NCBI RefSeq assembly: GCF_000143415.4
Contig: NW_003314294.1
Coordinates: 1,358,560-1,422,559 of the forward strand
Direction of reading: 5' to 3'
Source of the DNA: Selaginella moellendorffii
Lineage: Eukaryota > Streptophyta > Lycopodiopsida > Selaginellales > Selaginellaceae
DNA: 64,000 nucleotides
Of the stretch, positions 47,493 to 59,402 are shown one piece after another (position 1 is the stretch's first letter; each line of letters begins with the position of its first letter). Under the pieces are notes generated by a model. That model ran no database searches, was not told the DNA's origin, and saw nothing but the letters and a program-made list of their open reading frames with translations. The translations under genes were made by a program, and so were the position numbers.

Positions 47493-49590
47493 CCCAGAAA
47501 CACACGCTTTGGGCTTTTACCCCAAGCCTCCCTTAGTACCAGGAGTTAATCTCTGGAACAAGCTCAAATCTAGACAGTTTCCATAAGTAGTATTTGGGAT
47601 CGAAATAAGACTAACATAAAGGGCATGATAGCAAGGGTATTTGGTAGACATGGTAAGCTATCATCTAGCGATATTGAGGGAATAATCTCAATATGTGAGG
47701 GTTTTTGCCAAGCCAGTGTAAGACAAAGCAAAAGAGAACTAACAAGCCGGGCCAAATATGCTTGGTTAAATAGACATTTAGGAATTCCTTCTTTATGCTC
47801 ATCAGTTTGCTAACACTTAGACAAGAGGGGCTATAAAAGGAACTAGCAGTACTAACCTTCTGCCATTATGGTAATAAGGAAAGAGTGCTTATAAGGACTG
47901 GCCAACAAATATCTTTCAATACCCAAAATCATATTTGCGACTCTATCTCTTTCCCCTTAAAACAACTAAAAAAGGAGTAATTGCTTGATGAGAGAGCCCT
48001 TAATGGCTATTTTATCCCCATTTATCCTTCAAGGTTCCAAGGATCCACAATGATAGTCCCCAAGGTTCTAAGGATCCATGGTAATAATATATTCAAATTT
48101 CATCCTATGATCACATATGTTACATTCACCCCCCCTTTCAAAGATGTCAATGTCCTCATTGACTTTTGACTAACAACTTTTATTAAGCCTAGGGGAACCA
48201 ACACCTCCATTTCCACACTAAATTTACCAATCCTTCCATTGTGCAGATTAGTTATTCTATATGAGGCAACTAATTATCCACCCATACCACAGTCTTATGG
48301 TGGATACCTTTGTTCGTGGATACTTGTGTGTATGATTTCAAATTTAGGGATAGGAATATACCTTGCTCAAGGGTATATTATATCTTTAAGTAGCCACTAA
48401 TTAATGGGAATTGAACCCGTACCAGATGAGAGAGCCCTTAATGGCTATTTTATCCTCATTTATTCCCTAAGGTTCTAAAGATCTACGGTGACAGTATATC
48501 CAAATTTCATCCCATGATCACATATGTTACATATAGTAAACTATTTTGATGATCTCACAATCCAAATCTTCTGCCATCAAGCCTTCTATCCTTGCCCCAG
48601 GCTTCATTGATTTGCCTATTGCCCCTCTTGATGAATCTCAGCACAATCCTCACCTAGCTATCAGTGTTTGTAATGAGAAGTGTTATCACCCTTATTTCAC
48701 TTCCAACTCAAATGTGGTGTGATCACAAGTATGGCATCTATGACTATATTTGCTACATCATCTCCATTTCTCATAGAAATTCAAAAATGTCCTTGGCCCA
48801 ATGTTTGCCTATGAGAATTATATGTCTAATGGGGCTTTTCATATTTTCCTCTTAAAAACCATAGAAGCCAATTTTGACATGCTTGAAATTGGAAAAGAGC
48901 ATATGGGGTGGGGGTGGTGACGAGGGAGGATCCCTAGAACTAAAGTTCGGTTCTATGCAAATTAGATCAAGGAACTAGAGTTCAGTTCTATGCCACCCAA
49001 ATCCATGCCACTCACTCCACAAATGCATGCTCCCTATCTGTACTGGTGGTGAATTTTGCACCTTATCCATGATCCCCAACCTCATCTCTCCTATGTGATT
49101 GTGTCTACCAATGTGAAGGATTTAAATCGATCGTGAGATCAGTGAAGGTACACCACCCTTGCTTGATCTCCATCTATATGGTGCCTACAGTTTCCCAGAG
49201 ATATAAGAAGCCTTTGGAGATGTATTGTCCTAGATCCCACAATGCAGTGAATTGAGGAGGAATGTGCCATCTCTGATAATGGTGATGCTGCTACTGCCTG
49301 GAAGTCCTCTCCTCGCTGCTATGTGATTGATCCCCTCCAATTGGGATTGCTGTTTCCAGCTTCCCATCAGGCCATGCAAGTGTAGTGCCGCCACATTAGT
49401 CCCACGGCCTCATACCAGTATAGCCGTACCCTTGGCACTATCCATCTGGAATTATGACCAAAGGCTGTGAGAATTACATGTAGATCTACACCATAAGGGT
49501 GGGAGTAGTAGTCTCAAACGACGTCTGAGTTCCATTATCAATCTATGACACCCTGTTTTGTAGCTGGCCAAGATTCTCTAATTACGGGGG
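47493..49590. other. Gene-poor stretch with one direct repeat
   Basis: 47989-48130 and 48427-48540 are diverged direct repeats (both begin GATGAGAGAGCCCTTAATGG). No coding signal found. A 3' part of the LINE fragment may extend into 49500-49590. Confidence 0.45.
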
Positions 49591-49599
49591 TGAGGTTGT

Positions 49600-50720
49600 T
49601 TTAGATTGTGAAATCGAATTGGTGCCTTTGGTTGATAGTGTTCACATAGATTTGAAAAAGGACACTATCCTTCATCCGAGCATCACACCAACATTGGAGA
49701 GATTGCCAGGTCCAAAACTCCAATTTTTTTATCAATTCTGTCATTAGTGTGGAGAGGTTATGGCCCTGCAAGGTTCTACCTTTAGAGAAAGCATACACTT
49801 CACACATATATGATGCAATGTCTCCAAGCAAGAATCTCTATTGGGAGTAAACCCATCTCCATATCTATAATCAGCTATGGGGCCTTGTACACCCAAAATT
49901 CTGCTGAGATGAAATTTTTATTGATTGCTTTAAGTTTGTCAGTACTGGACCCCAACTTTCTGTCCGTACAAGGCCACATCAATAGGTGTGTTTGACACCC
50001 CACTTGTGTACATTGGCTTTATGGCAATCTGATTAGAGGAGTGCATTAGCCCTTGCTGTTGATGTTCTACTCCAATTTTCCATTGGAGACATTGATCAAT
50101 GGTGTATCCTAGGTACTTATAATTCTCTGTGTGCTCAATCCATTCCCCTTTGTAGTGGAATTTGCTTGCTGTGTCCAGGCCAAAAACCATCCTCTTTGCC
50201 TTCCATGAAGTCACAAAATTGGGCCAGGGTGTCTAGTTAGAGTTGAAATTCCAGTGGCCTGGGGGCCAATAGAAAGAGGTCGTCCACATATATGAGCAGC
50301 TGCAGAATCATCCCAGCAAGCAAGATTGAGGAGGGAGTGCACCTTGCCATTAGCGTTTCCAACCCATCGTTGAATATGCCAAAACGGGTGGGTGACAAAG
50401 GGCAACCTTGTTGGACACCTGTGTCACAGTCAATCTGAGTATGCTGTAGAATGTCTGCTTTCATATTTTTCGTAAAGCCTGATGAACTCTAGTGTTATCT
50501 CATGAAATCATGCAAATAGTCTCCTTGATACCTTGTTAAAAGCTTTTACTATGTCAACGTAGCATGCATAAACTGAGGTTTGCAGATGTGAATGCAGTTT
50601 GTCCAGGGCTACCTGCAGCATCACCAAGTGGTCGATGCAACTATGGAACCTGGCCTACCCTCTCACTTTTCATCCTTCCAGCTCACAAGATGCTGCTCAA
50701 TTCGTGAAGATTGTTGAGAT
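49600..50720 (-). pseudogene. LINE-type reverse transcriptase fragment
   Basis: Reading downward, broken frames follow non-LTR RT order: EQHLVSWKDEK (~50700), SCIDHLVMLQVALDKL, YACYVDIVKAFNKVSRRL (palm motif A, ~50560), TGVQQGCPLSPTRFGIFNDGLE (~50400), LLIYVDDLFLLAP (catalytic YVDD, ~50290) and KAKRMVFGLD, KYLGYTID (~50200-50110). The frame to 49600 is the region after RT. Both the endonuclease and the 5' end are missing. Confidence 0.75.
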
Positions 50721-51331
50721 CATTACTACGATTTGTCAACACAATCTTGCCAGCCTCTTACGTCCATACTGGTACACTTCATGTGCTTTTTTTTGCAGAA
50801 TACTGGATCTGCTCGAGTGCCTTGAAGAGGGAGTCGAGGAACTGGGATCTTGTAACGATTATCAGCCCAAGCGGTATCCCAAGAAGTGCCTTGTGGGAGA
50901 TTTCTATATCGCTGAGAAGGTATACTCGGTTTTTTGATAATTTTGCATTCTTGAGTTGACTCCAACTTAATCTTCTACACTTCATTCAGTGGTATGTTTT
51001 ACCCACTGGGGACTCTCAACTTTTTGAGTCCAGAGGCACGTTGTGGAGGCCATGCTAAGACTCGACAAAGTGTTTGCCAGGAGGGCCAAAAGGTTTCATG
51101 AAGTTGCAAGGCCGTGTGATCATGAGTGCAGATCCTGAAGTGAAGAAAGGAACTTGCGCTTTACTTCTTGCTTAACGTGCCTGCTTGTAGTAACCTGCGG
51201 GATGAAGAGCTGCAGGCGCTGATTTGCTGAGATGGGGAGACGAGACGCTGAAGAGCTTCACTCTCCTGCAGAGGGGGATGTCGATCAATTAGATAATTAA
51301 TGTGACCAAAGTGCCTTAATAGGTTCTCCTC
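50721..51331. other. No recognised gene
   Basis: Open frames of 80-110 codons overlap on both strands at 50.6-51.0 kb without motifs. Nothing supported. Confidence 0.4.
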
Positions 51332-52163
51332 GTCATGCCCATGGTTGGTCCCGACCATTCCGAATGCCGACCGGCCAACCGGCTGACCGTGGTTATCGAC
51401 TGGCTGTGAAAATGCCAAACGGCCGAACGGTTCACAAAATTTTTTTGATAAAAAAAAAAAAACATTTTTAATAAAACCATATTAATAAAAGTAGGAAAAC
51501 CAAAGCATTAAACCAAACCAAACCAAAGCATTACAACTACTACTCATCTTCAACATTTTTGGCAAGTTCCTTAACATTTCTGGCATCTTTCTCAACAATC
51601 ACATCTTCATTTGGAAGATCTTTTTCAGCTAAATCTTCTATACCAAGAGATTCAAGCCTAGCTTGCATCTCTACAATCCTCGTTCATTGTGGTTCGATTG
51701 CAATTGATCTCTAGGAATTTCTAGAATTTCCATTTTAGGGCAAAAATTTCAAGTGTTGCGGACTGGGCGATTTGATTTGCGAGGCAGCGAGCTGCTCTGC
51801 TCCACACTCAATCGAAAGCAGAGGCCAGAGAGTGTCGCCCTGTAGAGCTCGGTATGCACGCAGCTCCTATAGGCTTTAGGCCTCTTCGTCGGATTCTATG
51901 TAAGCTTGCTGGGCAGCTGGGCTGGGCATTCGTGGATGGAATCCGATGGATGGATCTCTCCATAGCAGCAGGAGAACAGCAAAGCAGTGGAGATGCAGTG
52001 GCGATAGCGATAGCCACTGCAGCATCAGAAATCTAGCGCGATCACCATTTTTTTTTTGCCGAACGGAATACCGAACGGAGCTGTCCGACCGTGTTCGGCC
52101 GACCGCGTTCGGCGGCGGTCGGGATTTCGGCCGAACGCGTTCGGGACCAACCATGGTCATGCC
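51332..52163. mobile_element. hAT-like non-autonomous DNA element (816 bp) with 8-bp TSD
   Basis: Terminal inverted repeats CATGGTTGGTCCCGA (51340-51354) and its complement (52141-52155) are flanked by the direct repeat GTCATGCC (51332-51339 and 52156-52163). Both subterminal regions are rich in CCGAACGG/GTTCGGCC motifs, as in hAT elements. Inside, a minus-strand frame (51683-51540) encodes 47 residues ending LAKNVEDE, which may be the end of a lost transposase. 8-bp TSDs and CA-starting TIRs fit the hAT superfamily. It lies ~200 bp upstream of the receptor kinase start codon. Confidence 0.8.
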
Positions 52164-52376
52164 CAGAAGGTTCTACAAGTTTGACTAATGGCTCCGTTGA
52201 TTCCAACACGAGATGATAGAAAGGGACCGAAAGACTCGCTCTTCACTTGAATGTGTCACGTCCAGCGTAGGTCTCTCGACCCATCTCGCGATTCAGCATT
52301 GGAAATGCGGTAGTTTCTAGCAGGTACGCCTCTCTTTCGCTGCCGTCTGGATCTAATTTCTCGTTCTCTCCTGCAG

Positions 52377-55317
52377 ATGATTATCCCTTTCCAATGTAGA
52401 AAGCGGTGGCTTCTTGTGACTTTGTGTGCCTTCCTTATGCTCCAAAGCTTCGAGCCTGGTGCTGCATCCGTTGAAGAAGGTAATGAGCAAGCGTACAGAT
52501 TCTGGTTCCTCAAATTTTCCTCCAGGGGACGAGCTGCGTTTCTTTAAGAGGAGTTTGGGAGATCCGGAAGTTTTGGAGAGCTGGAGGGAAGAAAGCGATC
52601 CATGCCGAAGCCGTTGGTATGGAGTCACTTGCTCAAACACCAGCAGCGTGACTGAACTGTAAGGCTGTTTGTACTTATCAGTTTCCTGTTGAGCTTAGCT
52701 CGTCCTTGTTGCAGAGATCTGAGTAATCTACTTTTACAAGGCAGCTTGGCATCAGGCACTTTTGCAAAACTTCCAGGCGTAACGAAGCTGTAAGTTTCAG
52801 ACTTTGTAGAAAAAACTTCAGACTTTGTAGAAGAAAACTTCCTACTTTTGTCCTGCAGGGTTTTAGCTAACAATAGCTTCACAGGAGACATTCCAGATAG
52901 TTTATTTGGTCTGTCAAATCTCACTCACTTGTAAGTAAAATTTCTCTTTCCATTTTGTTATCTCAGATTGTTTCTATCTACCAGAGATGTTTCGTACAAC
53001 CTTTTCTCAGGAATGCTTGGTAGTGGATTTGAACATCTAACTAAACTACAGATACTGTACGGTATCATTTCTCTAATCTTTCTCATCCTTAATTGATTCT
53101 CGTAGGTCCCTTACTGGAAACCCGTTTAATACGGGGACACAACTTGACTTCAGAGAGCTTATAGAGCTTGAATATGTGTAGGTGCCTCTCTTTTCTTTCC
53201 TACAATGTTTTCATGCATAAAATCATCTTGCTTCTCGTTCTTTTGATAGGCTGTTGGGTGGCTGTGGCTTTACACAAAGCCTTCCACCAGGAATTTTTCT
53301 GCTACCAAAACTATATGCTTTGTAAGTCTAAATTTTCTAAGCAATTTCTCACCATTTGTTACTGCCTAGTAGGGACTTGGAAGGCAACTCGTTCAGTGGA
53401 GCACTGACTGATGAGATCCGGCAAACAACAAGTCCCTTGACCGTGTTGTAAGCGACTGAGTTCTCATGTATTGTGCATTTGAACTTATTTCTCTTTCAGG
53501 GGGCTTCAAAACAGTGGGATTTCTGTTGATCTCAACCCCACCACCATCCGCTATTTCCAAAACCTCCGCTATCTGTAAGCACGAAACTAAAATCTTACCT
53601 CGTCGTCACCTTCTGAACTAAAATGCAGGTCCTTACCTGAAGACGTGATAAAATATGTCCCTACTGTGCTTCAAGGAAGGTTGCCAAGGCAAGTGAAGAT
53701 GAATCTCTTTGTGATGGTGCTAAATTTGTGGGTTAGGCAGTATCCAGAATTCTTTATGCATGTACGTAACATGGATCAAATGCGAAACTCCGTCCCACGC
53801 GAAACCGAAAGCTTCAGATGAACCAGCTCCTCCACCTGGAGCACCGAAAAGCAAAAACACCGCAGCTATTATAGGCGGTGTTGTCGGAGGGGCTGCATTT
53901 TTTATCGCAAGCTCTTGTCTGGCGATTTATTGCATACTAGCGAGGCGCCAGAAATGTGTAGTGACAGGTAACTTGCTGTTAATACTGTGTTCTGTTTGAT
54001 CTTCTTTGTTTTTACCTTTCTCGCAGACTTTACTGTGAAGGCAGGATTGGAGCTAGAAGTTGTCACGAGTTCTCAATCTTTTGTCGTTGCTCACGCTTTC
54101 ACTTATGCGGAACTCGAGCAAGCTACCGATAAATTTAACATGAGAAACCTGGTTGGGGAAGGCAGCTTTGGTCAAGTGTTTCGGGGGATCCTCACGAATG
54201 GCAAGGTGAGAAAAGTATATTTCATAGACAGCATGTTGGAGCTTCCAAAAGTTGGATGTTTTCAGGTGGTTGCTATCAAAAGAATGGATACATTTGCTGG
54301 TCAGTGCGCGGAGGCAGAGAAAGAGTTTCGTATCGAGGTTGATTTGCTTAGCCGTATGAACCATCCGCACCTGGTGAGGCTGTTTGGCTACTGTGCGGAC
54401 GGGAGTCAAAGATTGATTGTCTACGAGTTCATGTCTAATGGTTCACTTGAGAGCTACTTTGCAGGTAATCTGCCGCTTCTTCTCTTGCTTTCTTTTTCTC
54501 AGACGTGATCTTTCCAGGTCGATGCTTATATAGGAGTGGATTCAAACTAGATTTTCGGAGGCGACTGCTAATCTCTTTGGGTTGTGCCAAAGGCTTAGCT
54601 TTCCTGCACGCTGGAGGAGAGGATGGCGATCCTATTGTTCACCGCGACTTCAAGTCTTCAAACATTCTTCTCGATTCTTACTTCTCCGCTAAGGTAAGTA
54701 GCAATCATTCCATTTGCCTCGTTTCTTCCACTTACAAGTTTCTCTTAGATATCCGACTTTGGATTTGCCAAGCTTCTTCAAAGGAACCAAAGCCATGCCA
54801 GCACCCGCGTGATTGGAACATTTGGCTACTTCGATCCACACTACACGGCAGTGAGTAATCTCTGCGAATTCCAATAGTAGTGTGTTGTGTTAACCCGAGT
54901 GCTATAACCTGGATCAGACCGGGCGACTCACCGTGAAAGCGGATGTGTACAGTTTCGGCGTGGTACTCTTGCAGCTACTCACTGGGAAGCCTGCGGTGGT
55001 TTCATTTGGAGGGGATGACGTTCCACAAAACATAGTGTCTTGGGTGAGTTATGTTAATTCTCTTCCCATGAACTTTGGAGAGGTGAGCTCTCGGAACTTT
55101 GCAGGCGGAGCCTTGTCTCAATGACAAGAGAAAGCTCAGGAGGATTTTGGACAAAGATTTGGGCTCTACTTACCCACCAAAGTGTGCTCACAAGCTCGCT
55201 CTTTTGGCATCGTGCTGCCTGAGAGAGAACGCGGAGGCGAGGCCAAGCATGGCTCAGTGCGTACAAACGATCGAAGAAATTCTCGTGGAGTGCGCAATGC
55301 ACCTCGAAAACGTGTAA
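52377..55317 (+). CDS. LRR receptor-like kinase
   Basis: A plasma-membrane receptor with many small exons. ATG 52377 directly follows a CTGCAG acceptor, implying a 5'-UTR intron. Exon 1 is a signal peptide ([17 protein letters not shown]). An LRR N-terminal domain follows ([18 protein letters not shown]), then about six LRR exons of ~70 nt ([34 protein letters not shown] and others), a Pro-rich stalk and a transmembrane helix ([19 protein letters not shown], ~53870). The kinase has [26 protein letters not shown] (RD type), [17 protein letters not shown] and [17 protein letters not shown], and ends at TAA 55317. All key catalytic residues are present. An intron near 53690 may use a GC donor (AG|GCAAGT). 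The ligand is unknown. Confidence 0.85.
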
Positions 55318-55547
55318 AGAACAGTTCCACAGCATCAGAATGCACAGTTCGCAGCTCATTCCCTGGGGGAAGGACAAAATGTACGAGAGATAATCATCTG
55401 CGAAATTAAAGGTAGAACCAAAGAGAGAATTTTGATCTGAAGAACCAGCTTACCCTCTAGCTTCTAGCGGATTTCCGAAGCTCGACGGCGTCGATGGATT
55501 GGAAGCGACAAGCGAGTCTTTCGCGAAAAAGAACGTATCTTTTTTCT

Positions 55548-56732
55548 TCATCTCTTGGAATCGAGAGTACAGATTTCCTCGCCCGTGTTAGCGAGCCAGT
55601 AGTCATATTTGTAGTCGTCATTCATCTTCTTCTTTGCTGCCTTCTGACCCTGGCGATTACTTGACGAGAGTCTGCTCGCAAGTAGGGAGATAAGCTCTAG
55701 CTGCTTGGCCTGCTGATCCTGGAAATAAATCGAGCACACAGAACCAGCCAGCTTCTTAGAAATGCTTCCAAAAGACGTACCTGTATAGCCATCAAGGCGC
55801 TTCGAGTTTCTTTAAGCTCCTCTTCAAGCAAAGTTTCACGATGGGAGAGAGCTTTCACAGCGGAGGCCATATCTGCTGCCAGTTTCGCCGTCTACAAAAA
55901 CATCAAGGATGAGAGGCGCATTCTCTTGATGAAAAGCAACAATGGCGAACCTGATGGATTGGATCTTGGAGCGTTCGTTTAGTGACTTGCACACGCACAC
56001 CAAGCTTCTCGAGTTGTCTGGTTAGAGCACGGATGAGCGTGACCGAGCCAAGGAAATCGTGTTCCAGGCTCGCCACCCGCTGTGCCAGTGCTAAGTTGGA
56101 GCTCTCCTTGAGAATCCTTTCCCTTGGTTGCGGCTGGACGGATCTTAGAATGATGTTGATGAGCAAAGCCAGCCATAGTGGGACGAGTTGCCAAGTGGAA
56201 AGTGCCGCATATTTGAGCTGTCGTGGAGGTGCATGGCCTGGAGATACTTCTAGCTTCACAAAAAACAACTAAGAACACTGCTGCGAGAAAGAAAAAAGAA
56301 AGAAAAAGAAGACGAACGATTCGACTTACGCATTGTTCCTGGGTGGAAGAAGGCCGGATCAAGCATCCAGCCTGCGAGACAACGGCAGCCGAGAGGCAAA
56401 TCCCCTCGCCAGTAGCTAGAATTTGCCTGTAGTTGATCCCCCGCGTCTCCTCTCCTTCATGCTTTGCTGAAATCCAATTGAGCGATCGATTGGAGCGGCA
56501 AAGGAACCATACCTGATGGCGACGATGAGCAGCGAACGACGGTGAGGAACTTGATCGCGTTGCAAGCAGTGCACAGGCACGTCAAAATCTCGGCATTGCT
56601 GAGAAATCTGGGAAAGCGAAGCTGGGATTTCTTTCCGGATTGTCCCTGAGCCGCGATCAGACCAGCGGTAGGGGTAGATCCTAGAAGCGAGCACCTGACG
56701 CTGTTGCGCTGGTACACAGCCAGGGCGGCCAT
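55548..56732 (-). CDS. Membrane-anchored coiled-coil protein, probably organellar
   Basis: Five exons, ~310 residues. Exon 1 (56732 to ~56512) is rich in S, A, R and hydrophobics with no acidic start, resembling a plastid or mitochondrial transit peptide (MAALAVYQRNSVRCSLLGS). Exon 2 uses an acceptor just after AAATTCTAG. Exon 3 (to ~55950) has a membrane segment (LVPLWLALLINIIL) followed by a heptad-like region (LAQRVASLEHDF, LTRQLEKLGVRVQ). Exon 4 (LLEEELKETRSALMAIQ) and exon 5 (KQLELISLLASRL) continue the coiled coil; the end is TGEEICTLDSKR. I do not recognise the family. It is head-to-head with the methyltransferase gene, 50 bp between start codons. Confidence 0.65.
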
Positions 56733-56782
56733 TCCTCGCTAAAACCCCTAAATGCAAGATAAGAGCTAGGGTTTTGTCTCTC
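56733..56782. promoter_or_regulatory. Bidirectional promoter with telo-box-like motifs
   Basis: Only 50 bp separate the two start codons. The interval holds AAAACCCCTAA and CTAGGGTTTT, the latter a telo-box (AAACCCTAG) on the minus strand. Plant telo-boxes are common near starts of translation- and organelle-related genes. 5' UTRs must overlap or be very short. Confidence 0.5.
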
Positions 56783-58174
56783 ATGGCTGGAGAGCTCTGT
56801 AGCTGTGGCAGCGGCCTTGCGAGCGCGTGGGAAAGGCGCCATAGAATCAGTGCTGCTCCACGTCTTGTTCTCGATCGTCGTCGCCTCCAGATTTTGGCTG
56901 CTGCATCCCCGGGTAAGAGGAGAGAACTCTTTGGTGTCTCTTTCTTGGTGGAAACTCTCACATTCCTTGCTCTTATCGATATCCAGGCAGCAAGAGAAAG
57001 ACTAGAGGCAAGAAGGACGACTCCGACTTGAAGTCCAAGTCATACACGGACGAGGAAGTTTACAACATCAGCCGCGGATGGAAGATCAAGGCCGAGCCTA
57101 ACGAGAAGGTATGAGAAAAAATTTCTAGAAAGTCTTGTTTTTCCTCGCTTGATGTTTATAGCGATTTCCAGGTTGTAGAGATGGCGGGCTTGAAGTTTCC
57201 TGCCAGCCTGAATAAACTGAGTGACCAAGATAAGGCGCCCCTTCTCGAGCCTCGGACAGTTCACAAACTTTTGCGGGTATACACTAGCTCGAGGTTGGAT
57301 TTCTTAAGACTGCTCGATGTCTATCTCACTGCTACACAACTATCGGGTATGTTTCTCTTGGTCAGGTTATGGGTGGCAAAAACAATGGAAAGAAGCTCTT
57401 GTCGCCAAACGATTCCTCCGTAAGGCCGATGATGGAAGTTGTCCGAGGCGCTGTTTTTAACATGCTACAGGTAAAGAAAAAAGAGGATATCTTCCGTCTA
57501 TGACACTCACCTATGTTTGAATCAAGGCACGCGGAGGATACACGGGAGGTTTGCCTCCTGGGAAATGGCTAGACCTCTACAGCGGTACTGGCTCTGTTGG
57601 AATCGAAGCGTTGAGCAGGGGTTGCTTGGCAGTAAGTTTCATGGTGAATTCTATGATCCGTATTGAAGCTTTTTTTTTTTTTAAGGCACATTTTATAGAA
57701 ATGGACCCATGGGTGATATCCAAGGTTCTCAAGCCCAACCTTGAAGCTACGAATTACACAGAACAGTCGGTAGTTCACATGCTCAAGGTGGAAACTTACC
57801 TCGAGAAGCAGGCAACCAATCCAAAGGCCGAAGTTTTCGACTACATAAGCGTCACTCCCCCTTACGAAGCTGTCCATTATCCCACGCTTATGGAGCAGCT
57901 TTCTACCTCTCCTCTGGTGGGAGACTACACTTACGTGGTTAGTCAGCATTTGGTTCCTAGATTTTGCGTGATATACTCTTTTGTTTCTTGTCCCAGATTG
58001 TAGAGTATCCTTTGAAGTCGAAACAAGAAATGCCGGAGGCCTGTGGACCTCTTGCAAAGGTATTCCTCTTCTCCCTTGAAAATCATCCTGTGGAAACTTG
58101 ACTCTTGTGTCATCCAGATTGTAGATAGGCGCTATGGAAGAACGCATTTGGCAGTTTACGGGCCAAATCCTTGA
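56783..58174 (+). CDS. RsmD-like rRNA (guanine-N2) methyltransferase, plastid-type
   Basis: Nine coding exons: 56783-56912, 56987-57108, 57172-57276, 57366-57470, 57527-57631, 57686-57937, 57997-58059, 58118-58174 and phases that all fit (the first count may include one more small exon). RsmD features: VRPMMEVVRGAVFNML, SAM-binding motif WLDLYSGTGSVGIEALSRG (~57570), FIEMDPWVISKVLKPNL and FDYISVTPPYEAVHYPTLM (motif IV, ~57840). The N-terminus is R-rich and lacks acids, fitting a chloroplast transit peptide. The probable role is m2G methylation of small-subunit rRNA in the plastid. Motif IV reads TPPY where bacterial RsmD has (N/D)PP(Y/F). Confidence 0.8.
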
Positions 58175-58254
58175 CACAAGTCTATAGTCATCGACTTTCA
58201 AGACAAAACAGGACTGGGAAACTTCAATTAACGAGCTATACAAAATCGGTCTTT

Positions 58255-59248
58255 TCATTTCTTTTGCTGCTCTTCGCTATCTTTCCAGGTCGCTTGCCAT
58301 TGCTTGTCGTAGAATGTCGACTCCTTGACCAGCGTTTTGATAGTTTCCAAGTCCTCGTTCTTCCTGACCAGCAGGATTCCAACCACGGTGATGAGGAGCA
58401 GTAGCTTGCCAACGAAGCTGTTCGTTTGGTCCACCAGGCCCACCCCAGTCAAGCTGTCTATCAAGTACGCCGCGAAGAATCCCACCATCGCTGCTCGGCC
58501 TGGAGGGAGAAAAGAAAAGACCAAAGAGTTTCTCGACAGGCGTCCGAAGGCCAGAAGGAAACACGTAGCTTACCATTCAAGAGCTCCGCCTCTGGCAAGT
58601 GGAAGCGTCGGACCCACGCCCACCACGGGACGGTGGCCGTGTCAAACAGCACAGGATCGTCGTTGCTCGAGGCCTCGGGATTCTCTTCTAGCCACTTTCT
58701 TCTCAACACCTCTGCCGATCGATCAAGTCAGTAAGCAAAAACAAAGCGAAAAAAGTAGGATCTCGCCACTCACCAGCATCAATCACAGCATCCCAATCCA
58801 TCTTGCCGTTCTTAACAAACTTGGTCATGTCCCAGTTGCCATTCTTCCACCTTGGATCCTCAAACTTTTCTCCGGAGACCGCGGAGCTCTTCTTTCCCAA
58901 GGCAGCGGGGCTGGGATCCTTCCCTTCGGCCGCTTCTCCCCGCAGCGTACCCCCTTTCTCCAGGGGCGATGGCTTCTTCTTGCCCGACGATTGAGCAGTG
59001 GAATCCCCCTCCTCCTTCTGCGGCAAAACAGCAACCTCCGAGGGCGCCGAATTCGTCGCCGGAACGCGCTCCTCCTCCGATGATGCCATGGCGATGGCTA
59101 CTCTTCCAAATCTCTTGTTGCCGCGCCCGAAATCCCTGGCCGATGCCGCCGCGAGAGGAATGCGATGTCGCGAGCGATTGCACGAAGCACTGACACACCT
59201 GGGAGAGCCGCCTCCCACGGGCGCCATCGCGGTCGCTGCCATCGCCAT
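58255..59248 (-). CDS. LIL3: Light-harvesting-like protein 3
   Basis: Three exons (59248-58774, 58711-58574, 58499-58255), ~285 residues. An N-terminal transit peptide ([19 protein letters not shown]) is followed by an acidic/Pro-rich linker, then [17 protein letters not shown] and DWDAVIDAE, conserved in LIL3. The single LHC-like membrane segment is [20 protein letters not shown], and the tail is [18 protein letters not shown]3 sits in thylakoid membranes, binds chlorophyll precursors and anchors geranylgeranyl reductase for chlorophyll and tocopherol synthesis. It is tail-to-tail with the methyltransferase gene (80 bp) and head-to-head with SAS4 (154 bp). Several ATGs lie close together at the start; the first is used here. 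Confidence 0.92.
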
Positions 59249-59402
59249 ATCTCTCCTCCTTCCTGCCCTAAAATGCGGAGTTTGACCACGTTTGACTTGT
59301 TATCGCCTATTTCAAGATGGCCAGCTGGGCCGTCCATTTGCGCGCCATTTCTATTCCTTTTCTTTCCCCTTTCTAGTCTTGCTTTTAGGGTTTACGCGCG
59401 GC
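59249..59402. promoter_or_regulatory. Shared LIL3/SAS4 promoter region
   Basis: 154 bp between divergent start codons. A telo-box-like TTAGGGTTTA lies at ~59384, just before the SAS4 ATG. No TATA box identified. Confidence 0.4.

Noticed and set aside
46468-47549. Long open frames spanning 46.5-47.5 kb
   Set aside because: They consist of N-encoded X residues across the assembly gap.
48395-48425. tRNA gene on the minus strand (GGGTTCAATTCCC resembles a T arm/B box)
   Set aside because: The T stem does not pair fully, and no acceptor, D or anticodon arm could be placed around it.
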